Below, in pieces: positions 8,303-15,113 of a DNA stretch of 16,357 nt. Under the pieces are notes generated by a model. It did no database searches. It had not been told where the DNA came from and saw nothing but the letters and a program-made list of their open reading frames with translations. Source of the stretch: Salinisphaera sp. UBA1666 (GTDB lineage Bacteria; Pseudomonadota; Gammaproteobacteria; Nevskiales; Salinisphaeraceae); the NCBI GenBank assembly GCA_002320455.1, contig DCKU01000176.1, positions 1 through 16,357 of the forward strand, written 5' to 3'. Every line of letters starts with the position of its first letter. Position 1 is the stretch's first letter. The position numbers and the translations under genes are program-made.

Positions 8303-9618
8303 TGGGCTCCGGTGTGCGCGTTGTCGGCGGCGACGGCGATCAGGCCGCCGGTCGCGCGTTCGAGATCGGTTGTTGCATTGATCAGCCCTTCGAGGGCCGA
8401 GAGATATTCGGCGCGCACCGAAATCAGATTGTTCTGGGCTGCAGTGATGGCCGGGGCGCCAACTTCGCCGGCTTGAAATGCCCGCTTGGTCAGCTCGACG
8501 CTTTGCTGGGCGGCATCGAATACCGCGCTGTTCAACGCCTCGACCTGAGTGCGTGCCGAACGGTAGTCGGACAATGCGCCAATCACTTCGAGACGGACAT
8601 CACGCTGCAGGTTTTCCCGCTCAAGCTGTGCCCGATCGAGCGCAGCGGCAGCCTGTTTGCGCTCACCGGCATAGCGATGCAGAACGGGAAGTTCGAACGA
8701 TACGCCACCGCCGGCAATCGTGGCCCCGCGGCGGAGCGGACCCTGACCGTCTCCTCCGTTTTCCTCACGATAGAAGCCGAATACGGTGAGATTCGGGATG
8801 ATCTGTCGATCCGCGAGTTTCAAGCGCTCACGAGCGGCGGCTACCCGGCCCGCGGCGGCAACCAAATCAGAACGCTGGCGTGCCGCACGCTCCAGCAAGT
8901 CGGCGCGATCGGGAAGACGCAACGGATCGATGCTCAGCTTGCCCGCGACCGCAAGCGTCCGGCGCGGATCGATTCCCAGCAGATCGTCGAGCGCAAGACG
9001 CGCGCCTTGACGCCGGTTCTTGGCCTGCGCAAGCAAGGCCGTGGCACGGCTGACGCCCAACTGCGCGGCATTGAGTTCCAGAAGCGTACCGGCACCTGCA
9101 TCCATACGCCGCTTGGCGTAGTCGTAAAGTGCCTGGTTGGCTTTTACGACCCGGCGCGCGGTCGTCACCGCTTTTTCGGCCACGAGGACCGACAAGAACG
9201 CTGCTCTCACGCGGGCCGTCGTTGCCGAGACCAGATATCGATATTGGTCTCGGGCTGCCGCCAGCTCACGATTGGCGGCTGATTCTCGAAGCGCGCCTTG
9301 GCCGGCAACCCAGAATTCCTGACTGAGCTGAATATTCAGGTCGGTGCCGTCACCGCCCGCGGTTGACCGTTGGCCTGCGCCGAACTCGATGCGCGGGTTT
9401 GAAGGAACCGCCACGTCGGCGTGAATGGACTCACCGGTAAGTTGCTCCACCCGGATCTTGGCCGCGCGCAGGGTGGGGTTGTTGTCACCGGCCCAGTCGA
9501 GGGCGGCGTCGAGTGTTAACGGCTGGGGGATCTGGGTAACGGCGTGCGCCGCGCCCACGACCACACCCAACCCGAGGCCAAGCGCACAAGCGCCTAGCCG
9601 CAAGTATCTAGCAGACAT
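8299..9618 (-). CDS. czcC: outer-membrane channel of metal efflux system, CzcC/TolC family
   Basis: This outer-membrane efflux protein should form the trimeric exit duct of the tripartite pump. The 439 residues start with a Sec signal peptide (SARYLR, then a hydrophobic core, cleavage probably after AHA at 24-26). Two outer-membrane-efflux repeats follow: the first includes LTLDAALDWAGDNNPTLRAAK (split here as LTLDAALDWA / GDNNPTLRAAK, about 34-54), and the second ends in the long helix with EVGAPAITAAQNNL. Long Ala/Arg-rich helical segments are typical of TolC-like coiled barrels, and length matches CzcC/CusC relatives. The start has a GAGGA site about 8 bases upstream. It is the second gene of the cluster, 40 bp after the small exported protein and overlapping czcB by 4 bp. 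Confidence 0.93.
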   Translation of the reverse strand: MSARYLRLGACALGLGLGVVVGAAHAVTQIPQPLTLDAALDWAGDNNPTLRAAKIRVEQLTGESIHADVAVPSNPRIEFGAGQRSTAGGDGTDLNIQLSQEFWVAGQGALRESAANRELAAARDQYRYLVSATTARVRAAFLSVLVAEKAVTTARRVVKANQALYDYAKRRMDAGAGTLLELNAAQLGVSRATALLAQAKNRRQGARLALDDLLGIDPRRTLAVAGKLSIDPLRLPDRADLLERAARQRSDLVAAAGRVAAARERLKLADRQIIPNLTVFGFYREENGGDGQGPLRRGATIAGGGVSFELPVLHRYAGERKQAAAALDRAQLERENLQRDVRLEVIGALSDYRSARTQVEALNSAVFDAAQQSVELTKRAFQAGEVGAPAITAAQNNLISVRAEYLSALEGLINATTDLERATGGLIAVAADNAHTGAQ

Positions 9619-9658
9619 GCATGAATCCTCATCGCAGAAAGAAAAAGTGCGAGACGAT

Positions 9659-10018
9659 TCAAGCTATGGGGGGTGTGACCGGAGGCTGGTGGGCCAGGCT
9701 GGTATACAGCGAGAGTGGGGCAGCAACGTGCACGCGATGAATAGCGCGTGCCATCGGCACGCCAGAGCTGGTCAGCCCCACATGATGCAGCTCGGCGTGA
9801 CCACAATGCGACGGCGCGGTAACTGCGTCATCGGCCGCGCTCGCGACGGCAACAGCTTGGCCCGCGGACGCCTCGTCGGCGCTCGCCGCAGCCGTTTGCA
9901 CGCTGCCATGAAGCGGGGTGGCCAGGTCATGTGCCGCGCACAATAGCGCGTTACAGACCAGGCAAAGCGCCAGTCCATATTTCAACCACGCAGTTATAGG
10001 CCACAGAAACGACTGCAT
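9659..10018 (-). CDS. small exported protein with Cys/His cluster, first gene of the metal efflux operon
   Basis: This 119-residue protein has a signal peptide (QSFLWPITAWLK, hydrophobic core about 13-28, cleavage near CAA/H). The predicted mature part is Ala-rich, then has HCGHAELHH (71-79), further His residues (94, 97, 110) and a Pro-rich end (HQPPVTPP, 110-117). The layout resembles CzcI-like or DUF2946-like small periplasmic proteins often found in front of metal exporters, but I cannot confirm family membership. It could bind metal in the periplasm or modulate the operon; this is inference from the residues and position. The frame opens at a GTG at 10051; I prefer the ATG at 10018 because it begins directly before the signal peptide. 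Neither start has a strong ribosome site. The stop is 40 bp before the channel gene. Confidence 0.65.
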   Translation of the reverse strand: MQSFLWPITAWLKYGLALCLVCNALLCAAHDLATPLHGSVQTAAASADEASAGQAVAVASAADDAVTAPSHCGHAELHHVGLTSSGVPMARAIHRVHVAAPLSLYTSLAHQPPVTPPIA

Positions 10019-10099
10019 GACTAAATGAGACCATAAACCGCAGCCCGGCACAAACCGGCGTTGAGACCAGACGGAGCGCCGCGCAGACTGACCCCATAG
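10019..10099. promoter_or_regulatory. divergent control region between metal operon and ureohydrolase-like gene
   Basis: This 81-bp gap between divergent starts must hold promoters for both if they are independently expressed. An 8-bp direct repeat, TGAGACCA, occurs at 10026-10033 and 10062-10069. I see no clear -10/-35 pair and no MerR-style spaced dyad. The repeat may be chance. Confidence 0.3.
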
Positions 10100-10948
10100 A
10101 TGAACAGCGGCCTGACTATGCGTCTGCGTGATATCGATTTATTGCTGTACCAGGGGTCGGCGGCCGACGTCACCGGTGGCGGCCTGAACGGCGCGGTGCA
10201 ACTGGCAGGCGTATTCGAGCGACGACTCGGCATCGCGCCTCAGCGCATCGGCGAGCATAGCCTGCGCACCTCGGCCAACCGGCCGACCGGATGGCAGGCC
10301 CATCTGGATGACGTAAGACACGACTTCGGCTGTGCCAGCCAGGCCTGGGCCAAGAGCCTGCGCGCGCATCGACGCATCATCGGACTGCTGCCACGCTGCA
10401 GCGTAGCGATGGCAACGCTGCCGCAGGTCGTCAAGCGACACCCGCGGGCCAAGGTGCTCTGGATCGATGCCCACGCGGATTTGAACACGCCGGACGACAG
10501 TCCGTCCGGCTATCTGGGCGGCATGGCGCTCGCGGCCGCGATCGGACGCTGGGACAGTGGTTTCGGTGCGGGGCTGGCACCGGGGAATACGTGTCTGATC
10601 GGCGCACGCGACATCGACGCTGAAGAACACGCATATCTCGACACTCAGCCGATCCGGCAACTCGACGTCACGCCAAACATTGGTACAGAGATTGCCGAGT
10701 GGTTGGGAGACGCACCGGTCTATATCCATCTGGACTGCGACGTCTTCGATCCGGCCACGCTGCCAGCCGATTATGCCGTTCATGGCGGTATCGATTTCGA
10801 CGGGCTCGCCAGGATACTGACCGCGGTCAGCGCCGATCGACTCATCGGCATCGAAATTGCCGAGCTCGCGGCCACATGGCCAGACGGCCGTCAGGCGCCG
10901 ACACAGCGATTGGTTGATGTGTTCACGAGGCTGGTACAAGAACGATAG
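10100..10948 (+). CDS. arginase/agmatinase-fold protein with altered metal site
   Basis: The 282 residues match the ureohydrolase superfamily, whose members hydrolyse arginine, agmatine, formiminoglutamate or similar guanidino/formimino compounds with two Mn ions. Visible motifs are WIDAHADLNTPDD (121-133), HLDCDVFDPA (210-219), VHGGIDFDG (227-235) and GIEIAEL (250-256). The Asp/His ligands of the second and third motifs are present. The first motif, normally GGDHS, reads LPRCS (97-101) with no histidine, and the His of the SGNLHG-type segment is Gly in SGYLGG (136-141). The active site is therefore non-standard: one metal, different ligands, another substrate, or loss of activity. No signal peptide is seen, so it is cytosolic. 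The start is uncertain; ATG 10118 is an alternative, and neither has a strong ribosome site. It stands alone and diverges from the metal operon. Confidence 0.8.
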   Translation: MNSGLTMRLRDIDLLLYQGSAADVTGGGLNGAVQLAGVFERRLGIAPQRIGEHSLRTSANRPTGWQAHLDDVRHDFGCASQAWAKSLRAHRRIIGLLPRCSVAMATLPQVVKRHPRAKVLWIDAHADLNTPDDSPSGYLGGMALAAAIGRWDSGFGAGLAPGNTCLIGARDIDAEEHAYLDTQPIRQLDVTPNIGTEIAEWLGDAPVYIHLDCDVFDPATLPADYAVHGGIDFDGLARILTAVSADRLIGIEIAELAATWPDGRQAPTQRLVDVFTRLVQER

Positions 10949-11166
10949 ATTGAGTCGCCGTCAGACAAGGGCGGTGAGAGCCTCAACGGTGCGAGCCATC
11001 GTGAATCTGGTTCGCTTAATAATGCATATTTAACATAATATACATTATGCGCATTTTAAATGATGCCTTCATGGCGCTTAGGATCGTCTTCCACTGCCTA
11101 AACGCACGATATTTTTCCTTCGCTCTAGCAATTCGGCATTGGTTCCCCGGGTAATCCTCCCAGAGA
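10949..11166. other. AT-rich intergenic region next to the IS3 element
   Basis: This region has a low-GC patch at about 11015-11065, unlike its surroundings, with near-palindromic ATAATG ... CATTAT sequences. A minus-strand frame enters from the IS and ends at 11016. Its part outside the IS (about 50 codons, including WEDYPGNQCRIARAKEKY) looks moderately protein-like and may be the tail of a gene cut by the insertion. I cannot assign it. Confidence 0.35.
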
Positions 11167-11186
11167 TGAACGCGGGTCAGAAGTGG
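11167..11186 (+). repeat. left inverted repeat of IS3-family element
   Basis: TGAACGCGGGTCAGAAGTGG matches the reverse complement of 12313-12332 at 17 of 20 positions. Confidence 0.8.
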
Positions 11187-11219
11187 AATTTTCTCGTACC
11201 CTGAACCGAGGAGGTTTTC

Positions 11220-11486
11220 GTGAAAAAATCCCGCTACACTGACAGCCAGATCCTGACTATTCTTAAGCAAGCTAAAGCCGGCACGCCCGTGCCCGAGCTG
11301 TGTCGCGAACACGGCATGAGCTCGGCGACGTTCTATAAGTGGCGGAGCAAATACGGCGGCATGGACGCCTCGCTCATGGCGCGCATGAAAGAGCTCGAGG
11401 ACGAAAATCGGCGTCTCAAAAAGATGTACGCCGAAGAACGCCTTAAGGCCGAGATCGTCCAGGAGGCGCTCACAAGAAAGTGGTAA
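11220..11486 (+). CDS. IS3-family transposase OrfA
   Basis: This is the DNA-binding subunit of an IS3 transposase, 88 residues and intact. An HTH_8-type helix-turn-helix covers about 5-45 (YTDSQILTILKQAK, then CREHGMSSATFYKWRSKYGG). A Leu/Lys-rich coiled coil (about 54-85) is typical for pairing with OrfB. Translation starts at GTG 11220, with a strong GAGGAGG site about 6 bases upstream. It overlaps the start of the orfB frame by a few bases. Without a working OrfB it cannot transpose alone, but it might still bind related element ends. Confidence 0.9.
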   Translation: MKKSRYTDSQILTILKQAKAGTPVPELCREHGMSSATFYKWRSKYGGMDASLMARMKELEDENRRLKKMYAEERLKAEIVQEALTRKW

Positions 11487-12310
11487 GGCCATCTCGCCGC
11501 CGCGAGATGGCCCAACGAAGCGTCACCGAACATGGGATCAGTATCCGCCTGGCCTGTGCGGCGTTCTCGATCAGCATGACGTGCTATCGCTACCAGCCCC
11601 GTTTGTCCGATGAAAACGCCGAGATCGCCGACTGGCTGCTGCGACTGACGGGTACTACGCATCGTCGCTGGGGCTTTGGCCTGTGCTTTCTCTACCTGCG
11701 TAACGTTTAAGGCTTCGGCTGGAATCACAAGCGCGTGTATCGCATCTACCGCGAGCTCGAGCTGAACCTGCGGATCAAGCCGCGCAAACGGCTACAGCGA
11801 GGCGTGCCGGACAAGCTGACCTTACCGCAGGCACCGAACCAGATCTGGTCGATGGACTTCATGCACGACTAGCTCAGCGACGGTCGCAGCTTTCGGCTGC
11901 TCAACGTCGTCGACGATTGCAACCGCGAAGGCTTGGGCATTGAGGTCGATCTGTCGTTGCCGTCAGCTCGCGTCATCCGCAGCTTGGAGCAGATCATCGA
12001 ATGGCGCGGTAAGCCGTAAGCAATACGCTGTGATAATGGCCCCGAATATATCAGCGGGCCGCTTGTCACCTGGGCGAAGAAGCGCGGCACTAGGCTGAAC
12101 TACATCCAGCCGGGCAAACCGCAGCAGAATGCTTACGTCGAGCGCTATAACCGAACAGTCCGAACGGACTGGCTGAGCCAGTATCTATTTGCATCAATCG
12201 CTGAAGCACAAGACGCAGCGACCCAATGGCTCTGGACCTATAATAACGAACGGCCGAACATGGCCCTTGATGGCAAGACCCCAAAACAGAAGTTGGCTAT
12301 GGTCGCTTAA
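11480..12310 (+). pseudogene. IS3-family transposase OrfB, broken by three in-frame stops
   Basis: The frame from GTG 11480 reads as a typical IS3 OrfB integrase-type catalytic subunit through to the stop at 12308-12310, but is interrupted at 11708-11710 (TAA), 11870-11872 (TAG) and 12017-12019 (TAA). Between the stops the family sequence continues without frameshift: GFGWNHKRVYRIYRELELN after the first, WSMDFMHD before the second, and CDNGPEY after the third. The DDE residues are still readable (D in WSMDFM, D in DNGPEY, E in NAYVERYNRTVR). All three stops can be explained by C-to-T changes in CAA or CAG codons, though Lys or other codons are possible at the first. Catalysis is lost unless stops are read through. 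Confidence 0.9.
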
Positions 12311-12312
12311 CC

Positions 12313-12332
12313 CCACTTCTGGCTCGCGTTAA
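12313..12332 (-). repeat. right inverted repeat of IS3-family element
   Basis: Reverse-complement partner of 11167-11186, 17 of 20 positions identical. It lies directly after the orfB stop. Confidence 0.8.
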
Positions 12333-12605
12333 AAATTGGGAAATTACCATGGCGTGTCTCCACTACTGTTTATTCGTCGAAAAAAAGGCGAATTTAGGCA
12401 GCCTAGAGAGATCACTACCCTACTCATTCGCCGGCTCTTTGAGTGTAGCGCCGTAGCGCAGATCGCGGGTCGCGTCTTCGAAGAACTCAAGCGAGAGTAT
12501 TAAACATGGTCTGTCCTCTATTGTTGTCCAGTTGGCTGCCCGGCATCCAATAGGAACCGGCGTGGGCGAAACGGCGCTCGACAAACGCCATTCCGCCGGT
12601 ATCAA
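12333..12605 (-). other. intergenic region with possible gene remnant
   Basis: This region lies downstream of the reductase gene. On the minus strand an ATG at 12591 opens a 34-codon frame to a TGA at 12487-12489, beginning M-A-F-V-E-R-R-F-A-H-A-G-S-Y-W-M-P-G. A second frame (ending 12420) continues with SLEFFEDATRDLRYGATLK. The two could be one short gene split by a frameshift, or unrelated chance frames. I recognise neither. Confidence 0.25.
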
Positions 12606-13730
12606 TCAATTCTCGGCGAAGCGAGCCTTGCGCTCCTGTTCCTCGGGATAGGTCGGCCAGTCGACATAGCCTCGCGCATCACCGCCGTAGAATGTATCGG
12701 GATCGAAATCGGTCAGCGGCCAGTCGTTATACAGGCGCTCGACAAAATCGGGGTTGGAGGTGAACGGGCGGCCGAACACCGCCAGGTCGATGACGCTCTC
12801 ATCGATCAGCCGTTCGGCCTCGGCCTTGTCGAGATTGCCGGCGAACAACAGCGTGCCGGTATAGCGCTGGCGAAACTGCCGCAGGAAATCGCGTGGCAAC
12901 GTGTCCTGGCCCTGCGCGCCTTGGTCCATGATGTGGACGTACGCCATGTTCCGCTTGGACAGCTCATCGGCCAGATACAGATACGTGCCTTCGACATCGT
13001 CATAGTGCGGCATGTCGAACAACGTGCCATAGGGCGTCAGCCGCACGCCGACGCGATGCGCGCCGATACGCTTGATCGACTCGTCGATGGCTTCCAACAA
13101 CAGACGACAGCGGTTTTCACGCGAACCGCCGTAGTCGTCCGTGCGGTCGTTGAGCCCCTCGTTGATGAACTGCTCGAACAGATAGCCGTTCGCGCCATGG
13201 ACCTCCACGCCGTCGAAACCGGCGTTGCGGGCGTTCACGGCGGCCTCGCCGAACTCACGAACCAGCCGATGACATTCGTCCGTTGTCGCCGCGCGCGGCG
13301 TGCTGGCATCCAGCATGTCAGGCTGGCCGTTCTCGTTCCAGCCGAACGCCATACCGCCCTGTTTGGCCGAGGCCGAGATTGGCGCGCCGCCGTTCAACTG
13401 GACCGACGTATGCGACACACGCCCGACATGCCACGTCTGGCAGAAGATTCGCCCGCCGCGCTCGTGCACGGCATTCGTGGCTTTCTGCCACCCGGCGATC
13501 TGATCGGGCCCGAAGATGCCCGGATTGAACAGATACCCCTGGCCCTCGCGCGAGATCGGCGAGCCTTCGGAAATGATCAGCCCGGCACTGGCCCGCTGGC
13601 GGTAATACAGCGCGCCCATCTCGTCGGGCACGTCACCGCGGGCGCGGGCCCGCGTCATCGGCGCCATGATGATGCGATTATTTAGCCGGTGACCGGCCAG
13701 ATCGAACGGCTCGAATAAAACAGATGACAT
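12606..13730 (-). CDS. old yellow enzyme, FMN-dependent alkene reductase (NemA type)
   Basis: This cytosolic FMN flavoenzyme should use NAD(P)H to reduce activated C=C bonds (enones, maleimides) and often nitro or nitrate-ester groups. The 374 residues match the family length (NemA about 365). Motifs in order: IIMAPMTRARA (20-30), QTWHVGRVSH (98-107), FDGVEVHGANGYL (172-184) with substrate-binding H178 and N181 and proton-donor Y183, then INEGLNDRTDDYGG (189-202), AGNLD (297-301) and FGRPFTSNPD (319-328). I chose the ATG at 13730 because AGGAG lies 6-7 bases upstream and SSVLFEPFDL is the usual family start; the frame stays open another 98 codons upstream, but that part is unlike the family. 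It is divergent from a LysR gene, its probable regulator. The physiological substrate is not predictable. Confidence 0.95.
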   Translation of the reverse strand: MSSVLFEPFDLAGHRLNNRIIMAPMTRARARGDVPDEMGALYYRQRASAGLIISEGSPISREGQGYLFNPGIFGPDQIAGWQKATNAVHERGGRIFCQTWHVGRVSHTSVQLNGGAPISASAKQGGMAFGWNENGQPDMLDASTPRAATTDECHRLVREFGEAAVNARNAGFDGVEVHGANGYLFEQFINEGLNDRTDDYGGSRENRCRLLLEAIDESIKRIGAHRVGVRLTPYGTLFDMPHYDDVEGTYLYLADELSKRNMAYVHIMDQGAQGQDTLPRDFLRQFRQRYTGTLLFAGNLDKAEAERLIDESVIDLAVFGRPFTSNPDFVERLYNDWPLTDFDPDTFYGGDARGYVDWPTYPEEQERKARFAEN

Positions 13731-13753
13731 GAGAACTCCTGCTAAATGACGAC

Positions 13754-13784
13754 GACCGCTCCCCGAACTAGCCGGCGAGCGGTC
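13754..13784 (-). promoter_or_regulatory. inverted repeat in the leader of the reductase gene
   Basis: GACCGCTC (13754-13761) and GAGCGGTC (13777-13784) form a perfect 8-bp dyad with a 15-base spacer. It starts 23 bp upstream of the reductase ATG, just before its ribosome site. It could be a protein-binding site or an mRNA hairpin affecting translation. Confidence 0.4.
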
Positions 13785-14030
13785 ACTCGCGCCATGCGAT
13801 AAAACGATCGATACCACGGGCGTGTCGTTCGATACGAAGGTTCGGTGATCGAGCGCAGCGACTGGTTTACCACGAGACCGCACGTTCGAGCCCGAACCGC
13901 CGCGATCGCTTGCGGCGACCGCGACATGGCTCGGGGCTCGGACAAGTTTTCGACACCGAACGTTAACGATGTATAAACCACATGTTAGTGACTGCTGAAA
14001 TGATGCACACCACCGCCGCGTCAATAAACA

Positions 14031-14054
14031 GGAACAGTCGCGATAAACTGTTTC
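14031..14054 (+). promoter_or_regulatory. candidate LysR operator
   Basis: GGAACAGT (14031-14038) and ACTGTTTC (14047-14054) form a dyad with 7 of 8 pairs matching and an 8-base spacer. It ends 29 bp upstream of the LysR start. Position and symmetry fit an autoregulatory LysR-type site, though it does not follow the textbook T-N11-A pattern exactly. Confidence 0.45.
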
Positions 14055-14083
14055 GCGTTACTTAACAATCGGGGCCGAGCACG

Positions 14084-14959
14084 ATGGACCTCATCCCGGC
14101 GCTGCGTACGTTCGCCACCGTGGCCGAGCAAGGCAGCTTCACCCAGGCTGCCCAGCAACTCGAACTTTCAAGAGCCACGGCCAGCAAGCAGATAGCGTTT
14201 CTGGAACGGTACTACGGCGCTCGTCTGCTGCGCCGCACAACACGCCGGTTGAGCCTCACCGACGACGGTTGCGCCCTGCAGCGACGGGCCATCGACATCC
14301 TGGCCGAGATCGACGCGCTGGATGATGTATTCCAGCAACGCGCCGTCGAACCTCAGGGGCGGCTCCGCGTCAGCGCGCCGCTGTACGTCGGCGAGCATTA
14401 TCTCAGCCCGGCCATGGCCCGCCTGGCGGCCGAATGGCCAGGCCTCCAGCTCGATATCGATCTCACCGACCGCCGCATCGATCTGATCGAAGAAGGCTAT
14501 GACTTGGTCGTGCGGATTGGCGAACTACGCGACTCCAGCCTGATCAGCCGCAAACTCGGCGAAACCGGCGTGGCTCTCGTTGCCTCGCCAGCTTATCTGC
14601 AGCGCTATGGCACTCCGGCCCAACCGGCCGATCTCGCGCGACACGAAATGCTCTGGTATCGGTACGGCCAGAGTGTCTTTACCGGCACGCTCGACCTGCG
14701 CCGCCAGGCCGAACCACACTATCGAACCAACAGCGGCGCAGTGCTCCGAGACCTCGCCCTGGCCGGCCACGGCATCGCCCTGCTACCCAATTTCCTTATC
14801 GGCGACGCGTTGGACACCAACCAACTCGTCTCCGTACTGCCCGAGCACACACAGCTGCGGCTCGGCATTTATGCCATCTACGTCGGCACACGCCGCGCTT
14901 CGGCCCGACTCAACGTCGCGATAGACGCGTTGATCGAGGCATTTGCCGATTTCCGATAA
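14084..14959 (+). CDS. LysR-type transcriptional regulator
   Basis: The 291 residues are standard LysR length. The winged helix-turn-helix occupies about 1-60 (FATVAEQGSFTQAAQQLELS, ASKQIAFLERYYGARLLRRT, then RLSLTDDG), followed by a linker helix and an effector-binding domain (about 88-290) with PQGRLRVSAP at its start. The overall pattern is like the CrgA-type subgroup that often sits opposite oxidoreductase genes. Translation starts at ATG 14084, with only a weak purine-rich site (GGGGCCGAG) upstream. It probably controls the divergent reductase and itself in response to an electrophile or reductase substrate; this is inferred from gene order. Confidence 0.94.
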   Translation: MDLIPALRTFATVAEQGSFTQAAQQLELSRATASKQIAFLERYYGARLLRRTTRRLSLTDDGCALQRRAIDILAEIDALDDVFQQRAVEPQGRLRVSAPLYVGEHYLSPAMARLAAEWPGLQLDIDLTDRRIDLIEEGYDLVVRIGELRDSSLISRKLGETGVALVASPAYLQRYGTPAQPADLARHEMLWYRYGQSVFTGTLDLRRQAEPHYRTNSGAVLRDLALAGHGIALLPNFLIGDALDTNQLVSVLPEHTQLRLGIYAIYVGTRRASARLNVAIDALIEAFADFR

Positions 14960-15012
14960 AGACGCCCCTGACGCGGATCTGTCGACCGCCCCAACGATCT
15001 TCCTGACGATGG

Positions 15013-15035
15013 GGATTCAGGTTCCAACCGCAACA
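15013..15035 (+). repeat. left inverted repeat of IS30 element
   Basis: The repeat begins GGATTCAGGTTCCAAC; it matches the reverse complement of 16085-16107 at 22 of 23 positions. Confidence 0.9.
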
Positions 15036-15113
15036 AGCCAGCTAAAGGAAGGACATCGCAGGATTTTTAGTTAAGTTGAGGTTGTCGAGACCATCAACAA
15101 AACAGGCCCCGCG

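Larger units (their letters stand above)
11167..12332 (+). mobile_element. IS3-family insertion sequence, decayed
   Basis: The element is about 1.17 kb with imperfect inverted ends, an intact orfA and an orfB interrupted by three stops. Its size and two-frame layout are standard for IS3. The ends are placed where the inverted repeat begins: TG at the left, and an apparently degraded TTAA at the right instead of CA. No clear target duplication flanks it, consistent with an old insertion. Confidence 0.85.
13731..14083. promoter_or_regulatory. 353-bp divergent control region between reductase and LysR gene
   Basis: This region separates divergent starts and should contain both promoters and the LysR binding sites. 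Two dyads are listed separately. It also has a CGTTAACG palindrome at 13961-13968, beside a TATACAT-like -10 candidate on the minus strand (about 13970-13977). The part next to the reductase is GC-rich and the part next to the LysR gene is AT-richer, suggesting the promoters lie near 13960-14060 and that the reductase mRNA has a leader of up to about 230 bases. Confidence 0.5.

Noticed and set aside
8302..9282. Long plus-strand open frame (326 codons) opposite the channel gene
   Set aside because: It lies wholly antisense to a well-supported czcC-like gene and its translation resembles no family; long antisense frames are expected in GC-rich coding DNA.
12921..13685. 254-codon plus-strand frame opposite the reductase gene
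   Set aside because: It is a shadow of the strongly conserved old yellow enzyme.
13731..14024. 98-codon N-terminal extension of the reductase frame
   Set aside because: The upstream part is unlike the family, while an AGGAG site sits directly before the ATG at 13730, which gives the standard protein start.
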